This document shows, piece by piece, positions 7,963 through 15,761 of a DNA stretch of 64,000 nt. Numbering within the stretch: position 1 is the first letter of the stretch; each line of letters opens with the position of its first letter. The DNA is from Streptomyces sp. B1I3 (lineage in GTDB: Bacteria; Actinomycetota; Actinomycetes; Streptomycetales; Streptomycetaceae): assembly GCF_030816615.1 (NCBI RefSeq), contig NZ_JAUSYD010000001.1:5168501-5232500 (forward strand), in the 5' to 3' direction. Made by a program: the position numbers and the translations under genes. Under the pieces are notes generated by a model that searched no databases, was not told the DNA's origin, and worked only from the letters and a program-made list of their open reading frames with translations.

Positions 7963-8809
7963 CCGCGGAAGTCTTGCATCCGCCACTGACAATCGGGGAC
8001 TTCGCGCGGGCGACGGAGGCGGGAACCGGGGTGAACACGGCACGCACCCGGCTCTTGACGCGGTCGGCGATCCGCAGGACCGGCCTGGTCAGCAGGGCGC
8101 CGATACCCATCACGGCCGCGCCGGCCACCGCGTCGAGGAAGTAGTGGTTCGCCGTTCCCATCACCACGAACACGGTGATCAGGGGGTACGCGACGCCTGC
8201 CGCCCGGACGAGCGGGTGGCGGCCGTGGCGCCACAGCAGGACTCCGCACCACACGGACCAGCCGACATGCAGGCTCGGCATGGCCGCGTACTGGTTGGTC
8301 ATTCCGCTGAGTCCGCGGGGGGCGCTCGCGCCCGTGCCCCACCAGCCGTAGGCGCTGTACTGGGACATCGTGTCGACGAATCCGTGCCGGGCGTCGAGGA
8401 GGCGGGGCGGGCAGGTCGGCATCAGCGTGAAGCCGGCCAGGCCGAGGAGGGTGGAGGTCATCAGCCAGGTGCGGGCCGCACGGTAGGCGGCGGACCGGCG
8501 CCGGAACATCCATACGAGGACGGCCGGGGTGACCAGGTAGTGCAGGGAGGCGTAGGCGAAGTCGGCCGGTACGCCCAGTGCGGGGTGGGTGGTCAGCAGA
8601 CGGTTCAGCGGATGCTCGGCGTTGAGGAAGAGCGCCTTCTCGATCCGGAGGATGGCGAGGCCGTGGTCGACGGCCGCCGGTATGTTCTCCCGGACCAGCA
8701 GGCGGCCCGCCGAATACAGCGCGTACACCACCGCGAGCAACGGCAGCTCCGTCCACCAGCGGGGCCGCCGGTGACCGGAGGTGGGCGTCGCGGCGGTGAC
8801 GTGCGGCAT
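7856..8809 (-). CDS. PAP2_3-type membrane phosphatase / inositol-phosphotransferase-like
   Basis: Protein of 317 aa with about six hydrophobic segments. The motifs MPSLHVGWS and NHYFLDAVAG are the catalytic signatures (PSLHxG and HxxxD) of the PAP2_3 (Aur1/Ipt1-like) group, which transfers or removes phosphate from lipid head groups at the membrane. Start ATG 8809 has AGGGGAG upstream; a longer frame to 8854 exists. The last 45 residues are a low-complexity tail overlapping the start of the nuclease gene in another frame. Confidence 0.85.
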   Translation of the reverse strand: MPHVTAATPTSGHRRPRWWTELPLLAVVYALYSAGRLLVRENIPAAVDHGLAILRIEKALFLNAEHPLNRLLTTHPALGVPADFAYASLHYLVTPAVLVWMFRRRSAAYRAARTWLMTSTLLGLAGFTLMPTCPPRLLDARHGFVDTMSQYSAYGWWGTGASAPRGLSGMTNQYAAMPSLHVGWSVWCGVLLWRHGRHPLVRAAGVAYPLITVFVVMGTANHYFLDAVAGAAVMGIGALLTRPVLRIADRVKSRVRAVFTPVPASVARAKSPIVSGGCKTSAGERIPGQRTTSADSSHAATGSASEAASDDAPAAAR

Positions 8810-9120
8810 CCGGTGGCTCTCCCCTTGTTCGTGCGGTCGACGGCGGGCGTTCAACCGTACGTGGCTGATGGTCTTCTTCCCCCCCGGGGGTCGTTCAGCT
8901 GCGGACGTCCCTGGTCATGCGTGAAGAGGGACGCCGGGGCCGCCCCGCAAGTTGCCCCGGTGGCGTGTGGGAGATGATGGGACGGGGCCTCGCCCGCACC
9001 GTCCGCCGGCCGGTCGTCGCCGCTGCCGCCCCGTCGCCGTCCCGGACACCGCTGTCCCGGACCCATCAGATCCTAGGGTCCCCGGATCTTCGGATCTCAG
9101 TATTTTCAGGGAGAGCCGTC
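8810..9120. other. intergenic region, divergent promoters
   Basis: A 311-base gap between the PAP2 gene (minus) and the histidine-phosphatase gene (plus). I see no gene or clear operator; GGGAGAG at about 9110 is the ribosome binding site for the plus-strand gene. Confidence 0.5.
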
Positions 9121-9717
9121 ATGGCACCGCGAATCCTGCTCGCCCGGCACGGCCAGACACAGTGGTCGGTCCAGGGCAATCACACCGGCAGGACCGACAT
9201 CCCCCTCCTCGACACCGGCCGCGAGGGCGCCAAGCTGCTCGGAGAGCGGCTGCACCGGGAGCCCTGGGGAGGGCTGCCCGGGGTGGAGGTGCGGACCAGC
9301 CCGCTCGTCCGGGCGGCCGAGACGTGCGCGCTCGCCGGGTTCGGGGAGCGCGCCGAGCCGTGGGACGCGCTGATGGAGTGGGACTACGGGGAGTACGAGG
9401 GACTGACCCCGGCACAGATCAAGGCGGACCGTCCGGACTGGCTCATCTGGCGCGACGGCGTGCCCGGCGGGGAGACCCTGGCCGAGGTCGCGGCCCGGGC
9501 CGACGCGATCGTGGAATGGGCGCGATCGGGCGACCGCGACGTGCTGGTCTTCGCGCACGGCCACATCCTGCGGGCGCTGGGAGCGCGGTGGCTGGGCGAG
9601 GACGTGTCCTTCGCCGCGCGCATCCGGCTGGAGCCGACCTCGCTGTCCGTGCTGGGGTGGGCGTACGGCCTGCCGGCCCTGGAACGCTGGAACGACACGG
9701 GGCACCTGGACCGGTAG
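9121..9717 (+). CDS. histidine phosphatase family protein (phosphoglycerate-mutase-like)
   Basis: Protein of 198 aa, the usual length for a one-domain enzyme. The RHG motif (LARHGQTQW, catalytic H10) is followed by the second-site SPLVRAAET arginine, the EWDYGEYEG acid region and the FAHGHILR second histidine. It hydrolyses a phosphoester through a phosphohistidine; the substrate cannot be told. ATG 9121 has GGGAGAG at good spacing; a longer frame from 8917 is unlikely. Confidence 0.9.
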   Translation: MAPRILLARHGQTQWSVQGNHTGRTDIPLLDTGREGAKLLGERLHREPWGGLPGVEVRTSPLVRAAETCALAGFGERAEPWDALMEWDYGEYEGLTPAQIKADRPDWLIWRDGVPGGETLAEVAARADAIVEWARSGDRDVLVFAHGHILRALGARWLGEDVSFAARIRLEPTSLSVLGWAYGLPALERWNDTGHLDR

Positions 9718-9793
9718 GCAGTAGGCCGGTGGGCCGCCACGGCGGCGGGCCGGCGGGCCGGCAGGCCGTTCGGAGGCCAAGGGACCGGCAGGG

Positions 9794-9819
9794 CCGGCGG
9801 GCTCGTGCGAGCCCGCCGG
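9794..9819. terminator. bidirectional terminator hairpin
   Basis: A perfect 12-bp GC-rich inverted repeat with a 2-base loop sits exactly between the convergent phosphatase and regulator genes; it should serve both. Confidence 0.75.
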
Positions 9820-11166
9820 TCATCCGGCGGGTGGCAGCTCCTCGTACCGGTTCAGGAGCGCGGTGACCTCCGGCCCGCCCCGCGGCCGCAGCACCCGTAC
9901 CGCGCTCGCCAGCATCCCCCGGATCCGCGAGGACTGGACCCGGTCCAGCAGGTCCAGCACCTGGTGACCCGCCGCCGCGGCCTCGTCGGCCGTGCCCGCG
10001 CGGGCCAGGTCACCCGTGAGCTGCGCCCGGTAGAGGGCGAGGTTCCGGGTGAAGTGCGGGTCCTGGAGCCGGGTGGCCCGCCGGGCGTGCCGCGCCGCCC
10101 GGGGCCAGTCGCTCAGCGCCGACCAGCACTGCGCCTGCAGTATCTCCAGCTCCGCCTCACGGAAGAACGTCATCCACTCGGGGTCCGAGTCGCGCGCTCC
10201 CCGCTCGAACGCCGACCGTGCCCGCCCCATCGCCTGCTCGCACCCCGTACGGTCCCCGAGCCACGCCCGGCCGCCGGCCTCCCGCAGGGCGAGGAGGGCC
10301 ATCAGCCGCGGTGAGCCGAGCGGGCGGGCCGCCCGCTGGCCCGCCTCCGCCGCCCGGACCGCCTCCCTGGGCCGCCCGGTGTCCCGGGCCAGGAACGACG
10401 CGTTGCAGAACGCGTGCGCCTCCAGCGCGGGATCCCCGGCCAGCCGCGCCGTCGCGAGCGCCTCCGCGTAGTGCGAACGCGCGTCGTCGAAACGGCCCGA
10501 GTCGTGCGCCAGCCAGCCCACGGAGATCGCCAGCTCACCGGCGCCGGCGTGCAGCCGGTCCAGGGTGCCGCGACGGGCCGACGTCCCGGCGTCGAGCAGG
10601 GCGTACGCGGCCCGCAACGGCTGGGAGGCCCGCCGATAGAGGCCGTCCGCGCCGTGCCGGTCGTCCAGCAGCCGGATCTGCCGCACCGCGTTCTCGACGG
10701 CGCTCACCTCGGCCGCGCCGACCCTGCGTTGTGCGGGCAGGGCGATCAGGCCGGTGGCGGACGCACTGCCGAGACCCAGGGACGCGGCTGCCACCGTGGC
10801 GGTGCCGCTGGTCATGAACACGCGACGCAGCACGTCGCTCTCCTCGTCGGTATCACTGTGGAGCGTGGGGGGAGTGGTGGGAGGGGGCGCCGGCCGGGCC
10901 CCCCGGCCGCGCACGCTCTCGCGGGCCGAGAAGCCCAGGTCCTCGAGGGTGGCCCCGGGGAACATGTGCAGGAACACCCGTTCGTACGCGTAGTTGGGAC
11001 AGCGGATCTCGCCGGCCTCCACGCGCCCGATGTACCGGGCGTCGCACGCGACGTGTTCACCGATCTCGCGGGCAGCCCTGCGGACCGTTGCCGCGAACTC
11101 TCCGGCGGAGCGCTGTCCGCGCAGCCGCCGGAAGGCGAGGTTGGGAACTGCCCGTGTCGACACCAT
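9820..11166 (-). CDS. XRE-family/TPR-like transcriptional regulator
   Basis: Protein of 448 aa. The N-terminus carries a lambda-type DNA-binding domain (about 10-75, with YIGRVEAGEIRCPNYAYERV), then a Pro-rich linker, a short hydrophobic Ala/Gly segment, and a long helical array (about 170-440) of tetratricopeptide-like pairs such as AHAFCNASFLARDTGRPREA. This architecture is common in streptomycete development and secondary-metabolism regulators; the target is unknown. Start ATG 11166 with GAGAGGG upstream is preferred over the longer frame starting at 11418. Confidence 0.8.
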   Translation of the reverse strand: MVSTRAVPNLAFRRLRGQRSAGEFAATVRRAAREIGEHVACDARYIGRVEAGEIRCPNYAYERVFLHMFPGATLEDLGFSARESVRGRGARPAPPPTTPPTLHSDTDEESDVLRRVFMTSGTATVAAASLGLGSASATGLIALPAQRRVGAAEVSAVENAVRQIRLLDDRHGADGLYRRASQPLRAAYALLDAGTSARRGTLDRLHAGAGELAISVGWLAHDSGRFDDARSHYAEALATARLAGDPALEAHAFCNASFLARDTGRPREAVRAAEAGQRAARPLGSPRLMALLALREAGGRAWLGDRTGCEQAMGRARSAFERGARDSDPEWMTFFREAELEILQAQCWSALSDWPRAARHARRATRLQDPHFTRNLALYRAQLTGDLARAGTADEAAAAGHQVLDLLDRVQSSRIRGMLASAVRVLRPRGGPEVTALLNRYEELPPAG

Positions 11167-11407
11167 GGCGGGGCCCTCTCTGGTGTGCAGCCGGGCGCCT
11201 GCTCCGGTGTCCCGGCGGAGCAAGAACGTACCTGCTGTGACGGAACGCACACACTGCGTTTCGCAACAAATCAGACATCTCACCCGTGATCCGCCATGAA
11301 CTGCCACCCTTTGCGGCGGCGTGCCGCCGTAGCCCTTGACGCCGTCGGCGCGTTGGTCCATGCGAGACGGGGCGTGGTCCCGTTCGGCGACAGAGGAGGG
11401 TTTTCCC

Positions 11408-11779
11408 TTGCTGCACATGGGCCCGGAAACCGCACCGTGCGACCTGGTGACTGTCCCGGCGCGTCAAGGTCTGGAGGCCGTCGACATCCTGCGCCGAGGC
11501 GCCGACCACGAACCCGTCGGCCCGGTTCTGCACGACGGCGCCTGCGCCACCCTCGGCTTCCTGGTGCCACCGGGTACGGCGGACGCGTGGGACGTACCCG
11601 GCAGCGCCTGTACGCGGACGGACGGACGCGGACTCAGCCTCCCCGCCGAACCGCCCGTCGTCGGTGGCGGCTGGCTCCTGCCACCCGGCGCCGACGCCCC
11701 GGTCACCGACCCGGACGCGCTCCGGGCCGCTCTCGGCCAGGCGGCCCGTCTCATCGAGGCGGCCGACAACTGCCGCTGA
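11408..11779 (+). CDS. conserved hypothetical protein, TTG start proposed
   Basis: Short protein of 123 aa, compact and acidic with APCDLVTVPARQGLEAVDIL near the N-terminus; I do not recognise a function, though similar small proteins are widespread in streptomycetes. TTG 11408 lies 7 bases after an excellent GAGGAGGG (11393-11400), whereas ATG 11417 would sit 16 bases away, so the TTG start is favoured. Divergent from the XRE/TPR regulator. Confidence 0.65.
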   Translation: MLHMGPETAPCDLVTVPARQGLEAVDILRRGADHEPVGPVLHDGACATLGFLVPPGTADAWDVPGSACTRTDGRGLSLPAEPPVVGGGWLLPPGADAPVTDPDALRAALGQAARLIEAADNCR

Positions 11780-11864
11780 GGCGATAATGGGCAGGTGGGC
11801 GGAGTTCCCGCCGTTGCCGGCCGTCCCAGGACACCGGCCGGAACCGGTGAGCGAGGGCAAGGGC

Positions 11865-12752
11865 GTGGCACGTCGAGGATCGTCGGCGAAGGGCGGGAGC
11901 GCCCGGAATCGGCCCGACGGGCAGGAGCGCGTCGCGGCCCCGGTGGACGGCGGGCTCGCCGAGCTCGTCCCCGACCGTGAACGGCCGCGGGCCCGGACGC
12001 TGCTGCTCGACGGTGCCCCGCAGTCCCACGTGGACCTCGACGACCCCGCGTACCTCTCGTTCGCCTACCAGCGCAGGCTCGGCCACGTCATCGATCTCGC
12101 CGCGCCCCCGGGCCGGCCCCTCCAGGTCCTCCACCTGGGCGGCGGCGCCTTCACACTCGCCCGTTACGTCGCGGCGGGCCGCCCCCGCTCCACCCAGCAG
12201 GTCGTCGAGATCGACGCGGCCCTCGTCCAGTTCGTGCGCCGGGAACTCCCGCTGGACCCGCAGGCCCGGATACGGGTGCGCTCCGCGGACGCCCGCGCCG
12301 GGCTCGGCAGGATCCAGGACGGATGGGCGGATCTCGTCATCGCCGACGTCTTCGGTGGAGCCCGTACTCCCGCACACCTCACCTCCGCCGAATTCCTCGC
12401 CGAGGTGCGCCGGGTACTGAAGCCCGGCGGCCAGTACGCCGCCAACCTCGCCGACGGACCGCCGCTCGCCCACCTCCGCGGCCAGATCGCCACGGCCGCG
12501 TCCGTCTTCCCGGAACTGGCCGTGGCGGCCGACCCGGCCGTCTGGCGGGGACGCCGCTTCGGCAACGCGGTCCTGGTCGCATCGGCCCTTCCCCTCGCCG
12601 TCGCCGAACTGACCCGCAGGGTCGCGAGCGACCCGCATCCCGGCCGGGTCGAACACGGCCGCGCCCTCACCGACTTCACCGGCGGCGCCGCCGTCGTCAC
12701 GGACGAGGGCGCCCGGCCCTCACCGGCCCCGCCGCCCGGCGCCTTCGACTGA
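11865..12752 (+). CDS. spermidine-synthase-like methyltransferase-fold protein
   Basis: Protein of about 295 aa. The Rossmann core is readable: LQVLHLGGGAFTLARYVAA (glycine-rich SAM/dcSAM motif), VVEIDAALVQFVRREL (acidic ribose-binding motif) and ADLVIADVFGG (catalytic-loop position), as in SpeE-like proteins. Whether it makes polyamines is unclear, since many actinobacterial members of this family are of unknown substrate. GTG 11865 is chosen; GTG 11847 and ATG 11787 are possible alternatives. Confidence 0.75.
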   Translation: MARRGSSAKGGSARNRPDGQERVAAPVDGGLAELVPDRERPRARTLLLDGAPQSHVDLDDPAYLSFAYQRRLGHVIDLAAPPGRPLQVLHLGGGAFTLARYVAAGRPRSTQQVVEIDAALVQFVRRELPLDPQARIRVRSADARAGLGRIQDGWADLVIADVFGGARTPAHLTSAEFLAEVRRVLKPGGQYAANLADGPPLAHLRGQIATAASVFPELAVAADPAVWRGRRFGNAVLVASALPLAVAELTRRVASDPHPGRVEHGRALTDFTGGAAVVTDEGARPSPAPPPGAFD

Positions 12753-12771
12753 CGGCCTCGCCCCGCGCGCG

Positions 12772-13335
12772 TCACTGGTCGACGACCTGCACCGTCGGCG
12801 GATGACCGTTCCACGTGCAGAAGACGGAGACCGTGGCGCCGGCCCCGTCGCCGAAGTCCACCCGGATCCACTGCCCGGTCGTCCACACCTGCATCGACCA
12901 GCCCTGCTCGGGGGTGGCCGAGACCAGCTTCGCCGCGTCGTCCGTCAGCTCCAGGACGACCCGCCCGCCGCGCGTCGGGTAGCTCTTCACCTCGCCGGAA
13001 CCCGCAGCGGGCGCCGGGGACCCGGCCGGACCGGCACTCTCCGAGGGAGGCCGCGAGGAAGGCCGCCGGGAGGGGCGGGGTGACGGCGAGGTCCCGGCGC
13101 GCGAAGCCGTCACGCTCGGCGAGGGCGACGGCAGGGCGCTGTGCGTCGACGAGGACACCGGCGCGTCCGTGGCCCGTACGCCGTCCACGCTCCCCGCGCC
13201 CACGGAGACGGGCACCGCACGCGGGGGGTCGTACGCCGTCCCCGACATCACCGTGTGCACGCCCCACCACGACAGGGTGACCGCCGCCCCGGTGGCGAGC
13301 AGCCACGCGGTCGCGTGTACGAATCCTCGCTGCAT
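12772..13335 (-). CDS. secreted or membrane-anchored protein with Ser/Pro linker
   Basis: Protein of 187 aa: one N-terminal hydrophobic segment (ATAWLLATGAAVTLSWWGV), a long Ser/Pro/Arg-rich linker, then a small beta-rich domain of about 75 residues ending in a Trp/Val-rich tail. Probably exported and tethered; function unknown. Start ATG 13335 with GGA upstream; ATG 13344 is also possible. Convergent with the spermidine-synthase-like gene, divergent from the response regulator. Confidence 0.65.
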   Translation of the reverse strand: MQRGFVHATAWLLATGAAVTLSWWGVHTVMSGTAYDPPRAVPVSVGAGSVDGVRATDAPVSSSTHSALPSPSPSVTASRAGTSPSPRPSRRPSSRPPSESAGPAGSPAPAAGSGEVKSYPTRGGRVVLELTDDAAKLVSATPEQGWSMQVWTTGQWIRVDFGDGAGATVSVFCTWNGHPPTVQVVDQ

Positions 13336-13413
13336 CGGGCACATCCTGCACCACCCGTCCCGGTGTTGTCCCGGAGGGGACCGGGTTCCTCCGGATGGGC
13401 TACGGTGCCGCCC

Positions 13414-14121
13414 ATGCCAAGTGTGCTCGTGGTCGAGGACGACCAGTTCGTACGTTCCGCCCTCATCCGGCACCTGACCGAGGCCTCCCACACGGTACGG
13501 AGTGTCGGCACCGCGCTCGAAGCGCTGCGCGAAGTGGCGCACTTCCGCTTCGACGTGGTCATCCTCGACCTCGGACTGCCCGATCTCGACGGTGGCGAGG
13601 CGCTCAAGATGCTGCGGTCCATCACCGACGTACCGGTCATCATCGCGACCGCGCGGGACGACGAGGCGGAGGTCGTCAGGCTGCTCAACGACGGCGCCGA
13701 CGACTACCTCACCAAGCCGTTCTCCGTGGAGCACCTCTCCGCCCGCATGGCCGCCGTGCTGCGCCGCACCCGGGGTGCCGCCGGCCAGGCGCCGCCCCCA
13801 CGCGTCATCCAGGTCGGCGGGCTCTCCATCGATCCGCTGCGCCGTCAGGCCGAACTGGACGGGAACGCGCTCGACCTGACCCGCCGGGAGTTCGACCTGC
13901 TGGCCTTCCTCGCCGGACGCCCCGGCGTCGTCGTCGCCCGCCGTGACCTGCTGGCCGAGGTCTGGCAGCAGTCCTACGGCGACGACCAGACCATCGACGT
14001 CCACCTTTCCTGGCTGCGCCGCAAACTGGGGGAGACCGCCGCCCGGCCGCGCTACCTGCACACCTTGCGCGGTGTCGGCGTCAAACTCGAACCGCCGGCG
14101 GCGCCCGAGCGGCCCTCATGA
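13414..14121 (+). CDS. OmpR-family response regulator
   Basis: Protein of 235 aa. The receiver domain has the acidic pocket VEDD, phospho-acceptor D52 (VVILDLGLPD), conserved T in ATARDDE, and K in LTKPF. The C-terminal winged helix (LDLTRREFDLLAFLAGRPG to LRGVGVKLE) is OmpR/PhoB type. Overlaps the kinase gene by 4 bases (ATGA), so the pair is co-translated. Likely targets include the adjacent chitinase-like gene, whose upstream region holds 11-bp-phased repeats. Confidence 0.93.
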   Translation: MPSVLVVEDDQFVRSALIRHLTEASHTVRSVGTALEALREVAHFRFDVVILDLGLPDLDGGEALKMLRSITDVPVIIATARDDEAEVVRLLNDGADDYLTKPFSVEHLSARMAAVLRRTRGAAGQAPPPRVIQVGGLSIDPLRRQAELDGNALDLTRREFDLLAFLAGRPGVVVARRDLLAEVWQQSYGDDQTIDVHLSWLRRKLGETAARPRYLHTLRGVGVKLEPPAAPERPS

Positions 14122-15581
14122 GATGGGCTCTGGTCAAGGTCTGTCTGGCCGTCACCGCCATGGTCGTGATCGCGTTCGCCGTGCCCCTCGGACTCGTCGT
14201 CAAGGAAATGGCCCGGGACCGTGCCTTCTCCGACGCCGAGCGCCAGGCCGCCACCATCGGCCCCACCCTCACCATCACCACCGACCGCGAGGAGCTGACC
14301 CGCGCGGTCCTGTCCACCGAACCCGGTGGCGACGGGCGGCTCGCCGTCCATGTCCCCGCCACCGACGAACCGGACAGCCGGCGGCTCGAGATCGGCACCC
14401 GGCGCGCCACCCGGGAGGACCTGGAGACCGTACGCGAGTCGGGGCGCGCCTCCATCGCCGAGGTGCCGGGCGGCTCCGCCCTCCTCCAGCCCACCGCCCT
14501 GGGCTCCGGTGACATCGCCGTCGTCGAGGTCTTCGTGGCCGAGGGCGAGTTCTCCCACGGAGTCGGCACGGCCTGGCTGATGCTGGCGGGCGTCGGCATC
14601 GCCCTGATCGTCGGCTCGGTCGCGGTCGCCGACCGGCTCGGCGTACGCATGGTCGAGCCCGCCCAGCGCCTCGCGGGTGCCGCCCAGGACCTGGGGGAGG
14701 GCCGGCTGGGGACCAGGGTCCCGGAGGAGGGACCGACCGAACTGCGGTCCGCGGCCGTCGCCTTCAACTCCATGGCCGACCAGGTGGTCCAGCTCCTCGC
14801 CAACGAACGCGAGCTCGCCGCCGACCTCTCGCACCGGCTGCGCACCCCGCTGACCGTGCTGCGCCTCAACGCCGCCTCGCTGGGCGAGGGGCCGGCCGCC
14901 GAGCAGACCCGGGCCGCGGTCCAGCAGCTGGAGCGCGAGGTCGACACGATCATCCGTACCGCCCGTGAGCAACGCCCGCAGACACAGGGCGTCCAGACGG
15001 GCGCCGGCGCCGGGTGCGACGCGTCCGAGGTGATCCGGGAACGCATGGGGTTCTGGTCGGCGCTGGCCGAGGACGAGGGCCGTACGGTCAGCCTCGCGGG
15101 GGTGGACCGCACGGTCCGCATCCCGGTCGCCAGGGCCGAACTGGCCGCCGCGCTCGACGCCCTGCTCGGCAACGTCTTCCGGCACACCCCCGAGGGCACC
15201 GCGTTCGCCGTCGACGTCCACCACAGCGGCGACGCGGTCCTGGTGCTGGTCTCGGACGCCGGACCCGGCATACCCGACCCGGCGGCGGCCCTGGCCCGGG
15301 GCGCCAGCGGCCGGAGCGGTGGGCGGGACGCGGTGGGATCGACCGGCCTCGGCCTGGACATCGTCCGCCGGGTCGCCGAGTCCACCGGCGGTGACCTGCG
15401 GATCGGGCGTTCGGTGCTCGGCGGTACGGAGGTACGCATCTGGATCGGGCTGGACGGCCCGTCCGAACGCGCGCGCCGCGACCACCGGGTGGGCAAGCGC
15501 AAGGGGAAGCGGAACGGCAGGCGCAGCGGCCTGCGGACCGGGGGAGCAGGGAGCCATGAGCCGGAACGCCGGGGCCGGTGA
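14118..15581 (+). CDS. sensor histidine kinase
   Basis: Protein of 487 aa. An N-terminal membrane segment (about 7-25) and a second (about 150-172) bracket an extracytoplasmic sensor of about 125 residues; a HAMP linker follows. H239 in DLSHRLRTPLTVL is the phosphorylation site, and the ATPase domain shows the N box (DALLGNVFRHTPEG), G1 box (DAGPGIPDP) and G2 box (STGLGLDIV). The tail is very basic. Works with the response regulator upstream, to which it is translationally coupled. Confidence 0.93.
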   Translation: MRWALVKVCLAVTAMVVIAFAVPLGLVVKEMARDRAFSDAERQAATIGPTLTITTDREELTRAVLSTEPGGDGRLAVHVPATDEPDSRRLEIGTRRATREDLETVRESGRASIAEVPGGSALLQPTALGSGDIAVVEVFVAEGEFSHGVGTAWLMLAGVGIALIVGSVAVADRLGVRMVEPAQRLAGAAQDLGEGRLGTRVPEEGPTELRSAAVAFNSMADQVVQLLANERELAADLSHRLRTPLTVLRLNAASLGEGPAAEQTRAAVQQLEREVDTIIRTAREQRPQTQGVQTGAGAGCDASEVIRERMGFWSALAEDEGRTVSLAGVDRTVRIPVARAELAAALDALLGNVFRHTPEGTAFAVDVHHSGDAVLVLVSDAGPGIPDPAAALARGASGRSGGRDAVGSTGLGLDIVRRVAESTGGDLRIGRSVLGGTEVRIWIGLDGPSERARRDHRVGKRKGKRNGRRSGLRTGGAGSHEPERRGR

Positions 15582-15627
15582 CCCCGCGAGCCGGGTGCGG
15601 TGACCCCCGCGAGCCGGGGCCGGACCA

Positions 15628-15666
15628 TTAACCGGCGCCGATGCCCTCCTTAAGCCAACCCTAAGA
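15628..15666 (+). promoter_or_regulatory. candidate response-regulator site: helically phased direct repeats
   Basis: Three similar hexamers, TTAACC at 15628, TTAAGC at 15650 and CTAAGA at 15661, are spaced 22 and 11 bases apart, the spacing expected for tandem OmpR/PhoB-type dimers on one face of the helix. They lie about 100 bases upstream of the secreted GH18 gene and just after the two-component genes. Function is inferred. Confidence 0.4.
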
Positions 15667-15761
15667 ACATCGGCCGAGGTACCAAGAGCCCCATTTGCCG
15701 GTTTCCGGGCGGCTAGCGTGCAGACGCAATCACCCCCCGGCAGGACAGAGGCAGGAACGCG

